Part shown: positions 22,290-34,221 of the stretch, piece after piece
How the letters are laid out: each line of letters starts with the position of its first letter
Numbering within the stretch: position 1 is the stretch's first letter
Assembly: GCF_033439725.1 (NCBI RefSeq)
Contig: NW_026944384.1
Location: 1,364,001-1,428,000 of the forward strand
From: Neurospora tetraspora
Lineage: Eukaryota; Ascomycota; Sordariomycetes; Sordariales; Sordariaceae
Reading direction: 5' to 3'
DNA length: 64,000 nucleotides
Made by a program: the position numbers and the translations under genes
Notes under the pieces: model-generated
What the model was told of the DNA's origin: nothing
The model's database searches: none
What the model saw: the letters and a program-made list of their open reading frames with translations, nothing else

Positions 22290-22725
22290 ATAAGACCATC
22301 TTCCTCCGTTTCCGCTTCCTTTTCGTTTCTTTTCTCTTATATTTCCTACTATTCCTCCTTTTATACCTTTTATTATTTTTCTTCCTACTCCTTCTCTTAT
22401 TCCTCCTCTTATTCTTCCTGCTATTTCTCTTCTTATATTTCCTATTATTCTTCTTTTTATACCTCCTATTACTCCTCTTCCTATACCTCCTCCTATTCTT
22501 TCTCCTATTCTTCCTCCTATTCCTCCTCCTATACTTCCTACTACTCCTCTTCTTATACTTCTTATTACTCCTCCTCTTATACCTTTTCCTATTCCTCCTC
22601 CTATTCTTCTTCCTATTCCTCCTCCTATTCTTCTTCCTACTCCTCTTCTTATTCTTCTTCTTATTCCTCCTCCTACTCCTCCTCCTACTCCTCCTCTTAT
22701 ATTTCTTACTATTCTTCCTTTTCAA
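22290..22725. repeat. Long polypyrimidine/polypurine tract inside the AT-rich block
   Basis: About 430 bases made almost only of C and T on the plus strand, with regular interspersed TAT or TAC: CTCCT, CTTCT and CCTAT units. On the minus strand it forms an open frame of about 150 Lys/Arg codons, which is an effect of composition rather than a gene. It looks like a degenerate simple repeat in which RIP has created the TA steps. Confidence 0.75.
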
Positions 22726-25700
22726 TTGATAGTGAATCTGATAAGTTCGATTTTTCGTCAATAACTGTTACTTTACGTTTTTTGAGAATAACTGGCTATA
22801 AAGTCCTACTAGGGATAAGGACGGTTATAATTTAATTAGAAGTTATAAAGGGTATAAAATCTTTATACTATTTTAAATTTATTTGTAATTAGTTTTCAAT
22901 TATTCAAAAATTAATTAAGGACAGGTTATATACTAATAGTAATTATATGAATTTTAATTTTAATATTTCCAATTGAAACATTAAATAAATATTCTTTAAG
23001 GATATTATAAATACCTATTAAATATTTAATAAAATTACTATAGGTAGTAAATATAATTTAAATAGGTTAAAGATTAATTATTAAATTAATATTGATAATT
23101 TTCAAATATTATTTATATTGAAACGATATTAAATATCCGCGCTATTATAATTTAGTTTAAATTTTTTCTAGCGGTAAAAGATTTTACTAAGGGCGATTAT
23201 ATATACGTCCTATAAGGTAATTAGTAGGAATAGATTAAAAATAAATTAAGAATAAATTAGAGATCAGTTTTAATATTTGTATATTTATTAATTTTTAAAA
23301 GAGGTATTACGGCTTAACGTTTACCCTTATTTTCAGGTTTGGTAAGTTTCTAATCGCCTTCTAAATATTCTTTATATACGTTAAAAACTTTAAATTTATA
23401 TTAAGCCGGCGCTATTATAGAAAATAAGTCGTTAATAAATTTCTAATTAATTTCGATAAATTTCGGAGGAGCGGCGGAGGGTAGACGAGGGTAAATTAAT
23501 AAATATTTAAATAGTCGAAGAAAGATTAGGGAAACGAAATTTGAAAAGAAAAGATTCTAATTAATATAACGATTATTCCTTTCGCTAAATTAGTAAATAC
23601 AAGTACGTAATTACGTTATTTACATCGTACTATGTATATTTATTAAGAGGGGTAAAATATCGGATAAAATTTATAGTATAAATTAATTTCGGATTAGACC
23701 GGGATAAATCTAACTTTATTCGCTCAACTATTTATACCGGCCTTAATTTTTTAAAATAATATTACCTAAATTTTATATAGATCCGGTTAATAATTGTATT
23801 ATAAGATTTAATGTTATAGTATAATTAGTATTTGTACGGATTATATTTTTAAAAGGCTACTAGTTCGAATTATATATTAATTTTTTTATATTTAAAAAGA
23901 AGATTATAAAATATTTTATAAATTTAAATATATTAAAATACTATATATTAAAATAGTAAGTAGTAAAACGTTTACCGGTAAATATTTATATGTAGAGAAA
24001 GTTCTAATATATAGACTTTAAATTTAGTATAATTTCCTACGTAGAAATATTAAATACTTAGCTTCTATTTATATATATAAGATAAGAAAAATATTTAACA
24101 TAAAGTACTTATTATTAACGTATAAAAATTAACTGACGAGTAGGAATATAAGACCCGATCGTTATTTTATAGTATACGAATAAATATAAATAAAGTTTAA
24201 TATTAAATTCGAATATCGAACGAATTTATTAATAAATCGGCTAAATTGTAATATAACGAAGATGGGATTTAATTATCATTTATAAAAGTAGGACGAATTA
24301 TTAATAAATTCCTCTTTTGCGTCCTAATTTCAATTTTAGGGCTAAATAGAGACGAATAATTATATAATACGGAATTCTATAGGCAAAGTCAAATATAATT
24401 TAATTAGAAAAGTATTTATTTAATATTATAATTAAATACCAATAATTATTCGAACCCTATTACTAAATTATTCATCCTTTATTAAATAAATTTCTAACTC
24501 GACTTCTAGTTATAGAAGGTCTTACATATTTTTACCTATTACGTCCACTACTTTCTTTATAATATTTAATAATTTACTATATTTATTTTTAATCGTCCTT
24601 CGGATACTTGCTAACTTCTTATTAAATTTATAAAAACCCTTTCGAATAATTATTTTTAAACTTTTAACCGTATTTATAATTCTATCGTCCTACCGTTTTT
24701 CTATAGTAATTCTATCCTAGACGGCTTTATTTACTATTTTTCGTACTTATTAAAATATATTAGTAAAGAGGTTTTCAAGAACCTATATTCGCGTTAACGT
24801 ATTGGTATAATTAGTAGCTATTTATATTACGAATTATATAATAATATAGTAAATATCGTAATTAACTAATTTAAATTCCGATATTAGGTTATTAAATTAG
24901 GTTAAATTACTACTTATAAGTTAACCGTCTAGATTTACTATAATTATAATTAATATACGTCCGACGGATAAAGGGTAATCGTATATCGAAATTAATATAT
25001 ACTGTTAAACTACGGAAATTGCCCCCTATATAATTCTATTAAGCAATCCTATTTAAAATGAAACCTTTTATTATTATTATCTTTATTATCCAATTCCTAT
25101 TATAATTCCAATTTCTTTAAACCGCTTTTCTCAACGTTAATTAAAAGCTTCTTTATTAAGTCCAATAGATTCTTACGTGATAACCAATTCCCTAATTAAT
25201 AGTAATTATATAAGAAAAAGGTTTTTAGAATGGTTAAACGACGATATAGTTGCGACGAATATAATTTTAATAAGTTATCGCATTCTTTTATATTTTTACG
25301 CTATCCGAAATTATAATTAATATCGATTTCGAATTATATAATGCGGTAAAGCTAGCGTAAATTTAAATATAATGCCCGAATAGCCGTCAATCAGTCAATG
25401 AAAGTAATAAATACGTATCCGGCAATTTGATTTATTTAATATTCCTTAAACTATAATTAGAAATATAATATTAAGAGGCTGGATCTTCTCTCGTATTATT
25501 AATAATCGGGCGACAATAAGTCAAAAACGCTCAGTTTAAAATGTAATTATAAATAATCCAACCAGTAAGTATTTCTAGTAAAGTCTTTCTAATTAGGGAA
25601 TAGAATAGTAAGAACGGCCGCCCAAACCTTAAGGGTCGAAACTTCTAAAACGGCGAACGTAAAAGGATTTATAATAAATTACTATTTAAATAATCGAATA

Positions 25701-26640
25701 GGAATAAATAAATAATTTTCGCGAATTGATTAAACGTATTTAATATAAAATATGATAACGGATAATATAAGGTTTTAATAAGTAAATATAAAGGGGAAAA
25801 TTAAATTTTTTATTTCCATTTAGTATAATATTAAATCTATAATATTATAGGTTAATTATTAGAATTGTTTATAGAAGTATTTATTTAGGAATAACCTCTT
25901 TATATTTTTCCTATTATGGGGCTTTAATTTAAGCCTTATTTAAATTTTCAATATATACGATATAAACTATATTATTAACGGAAGATTCGGAGTATTTAAA
26001 AATAATTATAATATAATATATTATTTAAATAAAGTTAGAATATTAATTAATACTATTAGATAAAATAAGTATCGGGCCCGTAAATTCGACTTTTAGGTAA
26101 TTAGTATATTATATTATTATTTTATAAGAAATACAATTATAATCGGGTAATATTATATTTATTTATTTGTTAAGAGGTCGGTTAGTATTAATATATTAAA
26201 AGGGGTTATATCCTTTAATTCCTATAATTTATTAAATTCGGCTGCTATATTATCTATTTATTTTAAATCAAATATTATTAATAATTTAATAAAGGTTATA
26301 TCATTCTATTTAAATAAATTAAGCCTAATAATAATAATTAAAGTATCGGCGTTAGTAATATTATTATTAACTATTTTACGAAAATAATTTAAGGATATAT
26401 TAGAAATAATTTAGGGATATATTAGAGATAATTTACGAATTATTCGTATATAACGAGGAGATATTGGTCGCGGTCGGTTTACAATCATATTTGGATATAC
26501 GATCGTTAGTATTTAAGAGGAATATTTAAAAATGCGAATAATAGTATTTCTTTATAGGGAATTTCGAGCGAGCAATTGATTATTTCTTTATGGGGGAAGA
26601 AAATATTAAGGGGGCAAGGGTCGGATAAGAGATTTTTTAC

Positions 26641-29267
26641 AATGTAGGGTCGGTCTTAGCGTATCCACTTGGGTTAGGAAGCTTTGGTAATGGGGTCGGG
26701 TTATGTGAATACTCCGAGAAATGGTTGCCTCGTTTGCGTTTCCATTTCCAGGAAATGTGAATCGTTGGTAAATTCTATGACCGTTCATTACGCTGTAATT
26801 TACTCGTCATTACCCCACTTCTCTTCTCCAACGATAAGGGGCCCCACTGATTCTCCGCTAAGTCCGGGGAGGCCCTGGCTTGAAGAGCTCCGCTCTGGAC
26901 GACGACTTTCTGTCTTTCTTCTTTTCCTCCAATCGTTTCATAAAGCCAAACTCAAAGAGGCCGAATGCCATTTTTGGATCTCACATCGACTCCTTTTCAC
27001 AACTCCTGCATACAATTTTCACCTGCCACCTTCCGTCGATCTGCCCCGCGAGCGCTATTCCGTCTGGACTCCATCGCAGCTGCGGATTCACACAATCTCT
27101 CCCCAAACTCATCTACCGCCGACAACTTGCCCCCACCTCCCGAGTGACGTCCCATAACTGCTTTGGAAATCGGCTGCTACCTTCTGCCCCGACCTCTTCT
27201 TCAGCTTTACCGGATTCTCAGACATCATTGGTCATAACTCTATCCGGACGAGGTGCCGTACCTTGCAAGGTCTTGGATCTCTTTCTCACTTTCTCATCGA
27301 ACAACCCGTCTCCATCCTCCCGCGTCTCGGAGATGACCGCTGCACCGGGCTTCCAGGTTTACTTGCCCGTGCTTCCCATTACAGTGGACATGTTGTAGGG
27401 ATTCCTTAACTCGTGACCATTGACATATATGATAGATATGGGGAGCATACAACGGTTCATGACAACTTAACCTGGCATGGTAGCAGGAAAGGATATCGAA
27501 CAACCCAGCCACTCACTGATGAAAGAATAAGCACAGCAATCTATGGAATCTATGGAATCTATGGACACGGAGATGCCTTGATAGGTACCCATAGAACGCC
27601 CTACCCGGCGGGTGTTCCCCGGAAGGACCCCAGGCTTTCGGTGATACTAACGAGTTAGTGTCCTGCTCCGGCTCCCCAACCCTCCAGGAACTTTGACAGG
27701 ATAAAAAAGGTACGGAAGTCCATATTGAATACGGGACTCTTCCATATTGCTGGGACAGCAAAATCTGGGAATTCACTTGGCGTTTTGGGGTCCTTCAGAC
27801 CGTTGGTCGGTAGCTCAAGGTATGCAAGGAACTCATCCTTCAAGCCTCTGACGAAGGAGTCTCATTCTCTTGTCCGGGGTGAACTGAAGACCAGCGCGAT
27901 CTATCACTTCCACCACTTCCACCGGTCATGCCAAGCTGTGACAGCCACCGCGTTGAGTGTCAGAGAGAGTAAGATGACCATCAAATTCACAGCTTTTCAA
28001 CACTTCGGACATGTAAATTCGCCGAGCAACTAACCGTGTCCTGCTGAACCCAACACATGCTCCGCGGAGATCAACCTTAAGTCCTTCAAATACTCGAGTC
28101 ACGGTTCCGACGTAGCACAAGTCAAAGTCTAAGCGAGCAACCCCCCCCCAACTTCTCCAGTTCCTTCCCCATCCTTTGTGCCGGGCGCGAGGTTACACAG
28201 AGCAGTCGAGCAGTCAGTGTCAGGTTGCACAGCAAAGGTACCGTAAGGCAGAATCAACAGCCACCTATACCTCTACCGAGCTATCGATTTGGCATAGCGC
28301 ACCACATCGTGCAGATACGATTCCCCATTTATCAGGTACTAATAATATCAAATTTTGGATCCTTTGACTGATCACAGCAGCGGAATACTTTAGCATGCTA
28401 TGGAATACCTACAGGGCGATCCGGTTTCTACCCGTCTGTCTATCTATTTTGTCTGTGTAGCGTTAGGTGACGAAGGAGCTGCAGTGATGATATAGTCCGT
28501 GATATCTTGGATCGATGTCACGTTACTTACTGTTCCATTTCTCTCCGAGGCTCTGGAGGCACAGCTTGTAGAAATCCTGGCTACCAGTATATGTTCATAC
28601 ATATCAGCAAACCACAGTTGGGCGGTCTTTCCTCAGGTAACTACCGCCGACTAGCAGCTAGCTACCTCTACCCACCTGCCTATCTCGAGACTACCGTACA
28701 AAAGGATCTCTCCTCTCCTTTCGTACCACGGGCTGGTAGTGTACACACATACATAGAGAATCAAAATGAATACCTGGACTGCCTGCCAGCCACAACGGGA
28801 TATGATCTCTCTCTTCCTCACATATTGTTGGCCCCCACCCCTTCCGTTCCTATCCTCGAATTTGAATACCTCATCGTTGTACGAAAAAAAAAAAAAAAAG
28901 TTGCCCGCATACCGGGATACCGTCGTAGCATCTGACGCTTACGACATTTTCGAAACCCGGAAAATCGGGATGCGGAATTGAAGCGCACGCAAGGTCGACC
29001 GGATTTTCTCTTTTGGAGATGATCACGATTTTGTTCCGGGGGGCTTATTCATTCATCGTCAACCAAATCACTAAACTTGACGGATGCTGGGATGTGGATA
29101 GAGGCATTCATGTCAATTCCAAACCCAAGACCTTTGAACATTACAAGGTTAGGATGAAAGGGGGATGACGTACTCGTTGTCGACATGCGGCGATTGTTAG
29201 TGGGAAGGTGCCACTGCCCTTGGGGTCGGGTACATAAGTTCTCTTGACCGGCTGCCTTTCCGTTGTT
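26641..29267. other. Spacer right of the AT-rich block, no supported gene
   Basis: Normal composition resumes near 26640. Overlapping frames at 26684-27157 and 26880-27398 are serine/proline-rich and lack a domain or start context. Minor features are a GGAATCTATGGAATCTATGG repeat near 27544, C(9) near 28141 and A(17) near 28884. I see no coding evidence strong enough to call. Confidence 0.35.
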
Positions 29268-29366
29268 GGTTCGTTGGTGTAAATGGATAACATCCCTGAG
29301 GTGGAATGATTCCACTTCTGATTGAGGTCCTTGAGGAAGATATTGGTTCGAATCCAATACGGATCA
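29268..29366 (+). tRNA. tRNA-like Pol III unit, intron-bearing tRNA or pseudo-tRNA, isotype unclear
   Basis: The internal promoter is near consensus: A box TGGTGTAAATGG (29275-29286) and B box GGTTCGAATCC (29345-29355). The first seven bases (29268-29274) pair with ACGGATC at 29359-29365, all seven pairs being Watson-Crick or G-T. The D stem is GTGT/ACAT. The T arm is ATTGG-TTCGAAT-CCAAT. A T(15) run follows from 29378. The unit is 99 bases, about 23 more than a class I tRNA, so an intron in the anticodon loop is likely; GTGGAA/TTCCAC can pair inside this part. The anticodon stem (CCTGAG against TTGAGG) contains a G-G mismatch and I could not settle an anticodon. The D arm looks most like an arginine tRNA. 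It may be a damaged tRNA gene. Confidence 0.55.
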
Positions 29367-29377
29367 CACCACGTTTC

Positions 29378-29392
29378 TTTTTTTTTTTTTTT
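29378..29392 (+). terminator. Pol III terminator T-run
   Basis: Fifteen T, 11 bases after the 3' end of the tRNA-like unit, in the expected place for RNA polymerase III termination. Confidence 0.6.
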
Positions 29393-29654
29393 GCACTTTT
29401 TCGCACTTTATCTCCATTACTCTCTCTCTCTCTGTCTCTCCCTCTCTGCATCTTGATTGGAAAGAAACTGTGGTGTGTGTTCCTTGCAAGAGACAAATGA
29501 ATAATTAAATACTCTTTTGTGTTTTTCATTTGGTCCTTGCAAAATCGCATCCTTTTCTCAAACTAAGTTAGTTATCCATCCCCCATCCTCCCTCCCTTCC
29601 ATCCTGACCTTTTAATCTTCGAAGGCATCGGATTCTTCCTTTGCGCCTTCCCCC

Positions 29655-30179
29655 TTTTTCGTGTTCTCTTTTAGGTACTTTTCCCATTTCCCGTCTGGAG
29701 GATGGGTATGAACCAAATGGGTGGAAAGAGAAGGATCTCTTCTTGGCTGACGGGAGCTACGATACTGCCGCCCCAGCAGCTCGGTTTCAGGCAGTCATCA
29801 ATCCGCAGTCTCCCGTCTCCACTGGTAAGTATAAAGAGAGGTCAGCGGTACAATCTTTCAACAGGCGGTATACCCCGAAGCAAACTTTGGGGACCATAGC
29901 CGAGTGGTTTTTGGTAGCGCTTCCCTTTGCGCACTACCTTTCCTCCACGTGAGGACGTGGGTTCAATTCCCGCCTTGAGACTGACTGCCCAGTGCCATTT
30001 ATCGAAGTATGCAGCCAGACTTGACTTTCGAGTTTGGAATATCCTGTCACGGTCGCGTGTAGCCCGTGGAGTCTAAATCTGGCAAGACTCACTGGTTAGA
30101 TATCGCTTGTTGATTCTTTTTTTTTTTTTTTTTTTTTTTTTCGTGTTCCTCTTTTAGGTAACTTTTCCCATTTCCCGTC
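29655..30179. repeat. Segment bracketed by 41-43 bp direct repeats, with T-run and tRNA-like core
   Basis: Copies at 29655-29695 and 30137-30179 share TTTTTCGTGTTC, CTTTTAGGTA and CTTTTCCCATTTCCCGTC in the same order and differ only by two one-base indels. Between them lie about 440 bases that contain a tRNA-like A/B box pair (29890-29981), and a T-run of about 25 abuts the right copy. The arrangement resembles an insertion flanked by a long target duplication or a local duplication. A retroposon head derived from a tRNA is possible, but the T-run would be at the unexpected end for a poly(A) tail. Confidence 0.55.
29890..29981 (+). tRNA. tRNA-like sequence, class II type, acceptor stem not paired
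   Basis: A box TAGCCGAGTGG (29897-29907), typical of serine or leucine tRNAs, and B box GGTTCAATTCC (29960-29970) within a good T arm (GTGGG, loop TTCAATT, CCCGC). A GCGC/GCGC stem and a CCT/AGG variable-arm-like hairpin lie between. The predicted acceptor halves (29890-29896 and 29974-29980) do not pair and no T-run follows directly. It is therefore more likely a tRNA-derived pseudogene or the head of a small retroposon than a working tRNA gene. Confidence 0.4.
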
Positions 30180-31092
30180 GTTGACGAACCTTTTAACGGC
30201 TAAGTATCGGTCCTTCTCCCTTCCTTCCTTCCTTCCTTCCTTCCCTCCTCAAGAGCCACCAAGTCTTGGTCTATCTTCCCCGAGAAGCTCGAGTACAGGT
30301 ACCTTACTCATCGTCACCACTCCGCCACTGCCACTCCCACTGCCACTCCTACTCTCTCTCACCTCTCACTCCCTCCCAACTCGTCCCATACTACTTTTCC
30401 CATCATTTACCTCACAAAAAAGCACCTTCCACAAGTAACTCGCCAAGCCATCACAACATCCAATAACCCAACAACGAACTCCCTTTACCATCATGACCCT
30501 TGCATCAATCTGCAGCCCTTTTTCCGCGGCAGTGTCCTTCCTTTCTGTGTCCTCCGCTCGGCGACCGGCTCGGCCCCTTTGCCGCATCGGGACATATTCT
30601 TCATCGAATCGCGGCTGCGTGTCTAGATTATATGCTCAACAAGTCTGGCAGAACTCTTAAGCAACGTTGCACAAAGGACCGTCACTGCCCTATCACTGAG
30701 GTGCAGGATGATGGAATGGAAGGAGAGCTCAGGTCTCACAGACACCCAGACTCTTCACTAGATACGTGTAGGACAAGATTTGGCAAAGAAGGAACGCGGT
30801 TGTTGTATTTGGGATCAACCCATGTTCTATAATGGTCGTGTCGTATTTTGCCACATACAGACCCGGCCTGCATGCATTGTGCAGTCAGCACTCAGCCCTA
30901 CCACTCATTCCTTTACCCACCCACACATACACCCTTCATAAAGTAGCAAACCAACACAGACCTTCCTATCTTTCATCTATCCAAAAGTCGCTCTAAGTCG
31001 CTAAAATACGGAACAAGCTGCCATCCGGAGATAGGAAACGAGAAACAAAAAGCGAGCGAGAAGATTTATTGCCCAAACATGACAACAGCCCC
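30180..31092. other. Spacer downstream of the large C2H2 gene
   Basis: Contains a CTTC microsatellite (about 30217-30243) and short frames without support. The last 100 bases are the 3' flank of the C2H2 gene. Confidence 0.35.
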
Positions 31093-34000
31093 CTAATGTC
31101 CCTCCTGAGGGCCCCTGTGGAACTCAACATCGCAGTGCTCGCACCTAGCATGGTTGCAATCCAGACACCCGGGCGTCGTCTCGACATTGAACATTGCCCC
31201 GGTACATTGGCACTGTCATCACTTATGTGGTTAGTATGGCACGAACATCAGACGAGGTTAAGGGGAGGAGGATGCTTACACAAGACCAGAGACACTCCCT
31301 CTGCCTACCCGACTTCTGCTTCTTTGCTCTCGGTGCAACAGCAGCAACAACTTGGTCCTCTGCATCCGAGCGACGCTTGAGATGTCCGGGTTGCACTCGC
31401 CCCTGACCCTGACCCGCCTGAGCCGAGACATACGAGGACGAACTAGAAGTTTCCAAATCATCCTCTACCTGCTCCTGCTCATCAGTCAAATCAACTACCT
31501 CTCTCTCCGCCATCTCCGCTGCCCCCCTCCCAGTCCCAGTCCCAGTCCCAGTCCCAGTCCCATTCTTCCCACCACCAGCACCAACAGTCACAGTCGGCTC
31601 AATAAACTCCCAATCCCTAATATTCTGCTGCCTGACCCCATTCCTCCCAATGAAATGGTCCTCGATATGGTCAAACCTCGCCGACCACGCCAGCTTCTTA
31701 TCCTTCTGGAACTCGATCGTCTTCCGGCAAAACCCGCACCAGAAGCGCGACTCGCAGTTGCGGCCGATGTGGCACTCGGTCACTTTTTTCTCGATGGCCG
31801 GGTCGTCCATGTTGTGTTCCTTGGACAGGTGGGTGCGGAAGGACTCGCGGCGGTGGGCGACCCAGCCGCAGACCGCGCGGTCGTCGGCAACGAGGCCGAC
31901 GGCGGCAGTGGCGCCCTGGTGGTGGTGGTGCTTCTCGTCGCAGCGCCAGATCTCAAGTTGGAGATGCTGGCTATTTTCGTGCCGCTTCCAGTCGTTTTTG
32001 CTGCCGAAGTTTTTGGAGCAGTTGTGGAAGGTGCATGCGTAGGGCTTGTCGTGGCGCTTTTGGTGCTTCTTGAGTTCGCACTTGCGGTTGAAGCTCTTGT
32101 CGCAGATGGAGCAGGGATTTTTGCTGTTTCCGGTTTTGGGAGCAACTGCAGAGGTGGGTGTAGGTTCGGACTTCTTCTCGGTTGGTTGTGGGGGCTCAGA
32201 CTTCTCCTCCTTCTTTTGGTACCCAAACTCCGACATCAGTTGGTCGAGGTTACCCTTTGCCTTTAAGACCCGAAGGATGGTGCGAACACTCTCGTCATCT
32301 TCGATGAGGGTAAGAGAAACAGCTGACTCGTTCTCGATCCGAAACTCCAACGATGTCTTGAGCACAGTGATCCCAGGCTGCCCAGACGTATCATCAGAGT
32401 CGTCCGCGGATGTATCTTGACCCAAGTCAGGCACCGCATCATCCATATCCTCGTCTTCAACTGGCTCACCATCATTGTGAGTATTCGAAGCAACATTAGC
32501 CTCGGTAGTCTCCCGATGCTGGTCGATATTGACGTCTCGTTGATCATCATGAGACCGCAGGTGGCTGCTATCAGTCGACATAGGACGGATACCCGGATTC
32601 ATACCACCCGTGGTAATCGAGGGGCTGGTATCACTGTTAGCGGCCGTCGCAGGCATCTCCACACGTCCGTCTGCCAAGACTTCCGATTCAAAACCAGGCT
32701 GCTGGCCACCCGAGGAGGGTTCATCGATCGAAATGGATCTTGTCCTCTCAAGTGCGCCCAGCGAGCCGCGGCGGCTGGAAACCAAGTGAAGGACGTGGGA
32801 GCTGACCTCTGCGGCGCCTGCATCAGGCCATGTGTACCCATCGCCATTTTCCAACGCTGGAAAATCCGCATTCTCGCTCATCGAGACCGTTCGACTTTGA
32901 AGGGTGATCGAGGAGTCCGTTGGAGCTGGAAGGCTGATTTCAGTGAAAGGTGCCATGTGACTCAGATATTGCATTTGCGCCTGGTCAGTCCAGGAAGCGC
33001 CGTTTTGCTCAGACATCATCTGCATCTGCGACGCGAAAACGGCGGCGGAACTCGGACCGGCAAGGATCTGCTCTGGAGAAAGGCTGCAGACGAATAAGCA
33101 TTGGCTAACGAGGCAGGGTCAGAGTTAGTTACTCACTGAACTTCATATCTCTTCAGGTCGTCCTCAGCCTTAAGAAAAATTTGATGAACCCTTTTCAAGT
33201 GTTGCCTGAAGTTATCTGCCCGGGGCCAATCCTTCTCCTTCTTGGTCTTGGTCGGGCAATTGTCATGACAGCAGTGATATACGACGGTATACTTTTTGTG
33301 AACGGATGCTAAATGCCTCTGCAGGTCGTTCTTGGTGCTGAAGCCTCTATCACGTGTGCAACCAGGTTCTGGGCAGTGATGTGGCTTCGTATGTTTCTGT
33401 TTATGCTTACTGCCATAAAATTAGCTAGGATTCAAGGAAGAGCAGAATGGATACTTACTTGAGCTCCGACTTGGTCTTGACATATTCGCTACAGTGCTCG
33501 CAGAACCAACTTTTGCCCTCGGGACGAGCGGCAGGGTTTCGATGGCTCCAGTCATCGTGCATAAGAGTGTCCTTGGGAATAACTGTAGCTTGGGGGTTTG
33601 AATCCTGCTGAAGCTGGAACTGGGACATCTGGAGCATGATTTGGGTATCACCGCCACGGTCCACGTCCCCGTACACGGAAGGATTCCCCACGCTCTGCCT
33701 GGCTATACTGCCATATCCAGAGTCGGAGAAAACTCCAGCGCGGTCAGCGGCAGTATCACACTCAGATGGCGCATGGTTATCACGATATCTGGGATAGTCG
33801 GAGTATCCAGAGTTCATTGAGAGGTTGGCATTCTGGCTGCCACCTAATGGACCAGCAACTTTGACGGGGTTCCAGGCAACGTTGGGATCGCGCAAGAAAT
33901 GATCCAGGATAGCGTAGCGTTCGTTCCCTTGGGTTTGCGCATCATGGGCTTTCTGGAATTGTTGGTCTACGGCAAAGCCCGCATGGGAGGCTTGGCCGAC

Positions 34001-34221
34001 AGTCGGAAGGGTACCTCCATAGCCGTGGCCGCTAGGCGCCATGGTAGTCGCAGTTCCGGGCATGTTGATGGATGGAGAGTCGAGTAATCCGGGAGAGTGG
34101 GTACCCTGACCGGACTGGCCGTTGTAGGTGTAGGGCTAGCATGTGGTTAGTGATAGTAAAGGAAGTTTATGGGTCGCCATACCTCATACTGGCCCTGCTG
34201 GCCATACGGATATTGTGTCAT
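31093..34221 (-). CDS. Dual-module C2H2 zinc-finger protein, five exons, about 970 aa
   Basis: Exons read on the minus strand: 34221-34183, 34135-33459, 33409-33137, 33083-31280 and 31212-31093. Introns are 47, 49, 53 and 67 bp, all GT-AG, and every phase fits; the last has an ACTAAC branch site. The start is MTQYPYGQQGQYE. Module A spans about residues 227-325: WFCEHCSEYVKTKSELNKHK, then HHCPEPGC with FSTKNDLQRHLASVH, then YHCCHDNC with NFRQHLKRVH. After 300 disordered residues, module B spans about 652-790: CSICDKSFNRKCELKKHQKR, then CTFHNC with FGSKNDWKRHENSQH, then WRCDE with FRTHLSKEH and WCGFC. A Gly-Thr run follows. The last exon adds a cysteine-rich end, CQC with CLDCNHARCEHC. Probable nuclear DNA-binding protein; specific role unknown. 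The two modules look like an internal duplication. Confidence 0.85.

Larger units (their letters stand above)
21600..26640. repeat. AT-rich block with RIP signature, relic of unidentified repeat(s)
   Basis: About 5 kb of strongly AT-rich DNA with sharp edges against normal flanks. TpA is extremely common while CpA and TpG are scarce, and long frames are absent. In Neurospora and relatives this is the outcome of repeat-induced point mutation, which acts on duplicated DNA in the sexual phase; such tracts usually carry H3K9 methylation and cytosine methylation (family knowledge). The source element cannot be named from the sequence. It is heavily decayed, so it is old or was hit over several generations. 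No terminal repeat or target duplication was found at the edges. A purine-rich tract (22290-22725) and an internal direct repeat (21.70-21.94 kb) lie inside. Confidence 0.85.

Noticed and set aside
22288-22761. Open frame of 157 codons, almost all Lys/Arg/Asn, on the minus strand
   Set aside because: It follows from the purine-rich simple-sequence tract in an AT-rich RIP-like block; composition and context are not those of a gene.
26684-27398. Two overlapping plus-strand frames of 157 and 172 codons
   Set aside because: Ser/Pro-rich in both frames, no domain, no convincing start; likely chance openness in GC-normal DNA.
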